Of a stretch of 16,484 nucleotides of DNA, positions 16,239-16,484 are shown piece after piece. Every line of letters starts with the position of its first letter. The first letter of the stretch is position 1. A program made the translations under genes and the position numbers. The DNA is taken from contig JAOXYB010023591.1 in NCBI GenBank assembly GCA_028565635.1, positions 1 through 16,484 of the forward strand, in the 5' to 3' direction. Below the pieces are notes generated by a model. The model made no database searches and was not told the origin of the DNA. It saw only the letters and a program-made list of their open reading frames with translations. The DNA comes from Phoronis ovalis (Eukaryota; Phoronida; Phoronidae).

Positions 16239-16484
16239 CATCCAATTATGTACTGTGCAGTGTGTGGGCAAGTGTGTATGCATGTCCATGCATATAATTA
16301 TAAGCTCACATACAACTATATGCATGCACACTATATACAGCTATATGTATAGGTATGTGTATTATATACATATATACATAATTATGTGCATTATATACAA
16401 ATATACATATATACATATGTGCATTACATACATATATACATATACACATATACATACACATACACGCACACACACGCACACGCA
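16239..16484. repeat. CATATA/TACA/CACA microsatellite at window end
   Basis: Low-complexity sequence of ATGCATG, TATACATA and finally CACACGCACA steps, continuing past the window edge. It is similar in type to the array at 1-80. Confidence 0.85.

Overview
The window looks like AT-rich nuclear DNA of an animal, probably an early-branching or marine invertebrate such as a sponge, cnidarian or mollusc. I cannot fix the lineage. The reasons are spliced genes with GT-AG introns, the last exon of a receptor-type tyrosine kinase (essentially a holozoan/metazoan family), a short internal run of the animal telomere repeat CCCTAA, no bacterial-style ORFs or operons, and long non-coding stretches full of foldback elements and tandem repeats.

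Layout. The window opens with a TATA/CATG microsatellite and intron sequence, then the terminal exon of a tyrosine kinase gene on + (368-740) and its 3' UTR. A possible terminal exon of an unidentified gene on - lies at 1637-1718, next to an interstitial telomeric repeat (1770-1796). A foldback element with arms of about 75-90 bp fills 2460-2945. From about 4575 to 7524 I reconstruct a small four-exon gene on +. It has a promoter-like cluster (octamer, NRF1-like and CCAAT motifs), a start codon at 4784, a GC-AG first intron, and exons 6468-6532, 6864-6960 and 7397-7524 whose phases all agree. The product would be only 98 residues, with a RHIM-like core (QVGDGNNM) in the middle. RHIMs are the amyloid-forming interaction motifs of RIPK1/RIPK3/TRIF/ZBP1. 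This is the most interesting coding signal in the window. The last three exons are well supported; the first exon is an inference.

The second half is almost entirely repeats. An inverted-repeat unit (7715-8609) contains a second, nested foldback (7956-8240). It is followed by three tandem copies of a unit (8605-9070, 9071-10077, 10078-11071). Copies 2 and 3 carry the same 414-430 bp MITE-like insertion with inverted ends CATAYCTGTCAA and a 7-bp target duplication CTTTTAG; copy 1 preserves the empty site. Next come a foldback cluster at 11178-11404, an ~894 bp element with long terminal inverted repeats (12784-13677), a strong hairpin (13714-13756) and a degenerate tandem array (about 14019-14270). 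A 1.15-kb minisatellite of ~37-bp units (14351-15506) has a 300-bp higher-order repeat, and every well-preserved unit carries the dyad CTATAT-ATA-ATATAG. The window ends in a CATATA/CACA microsatellite.

The genes show no obvious pathway link beyond the fact that both a receptor kinase tail and a RHIM protein are signalling molecules. Exon calls rest on reading frame, splice signals and phase, without transcript or database support.
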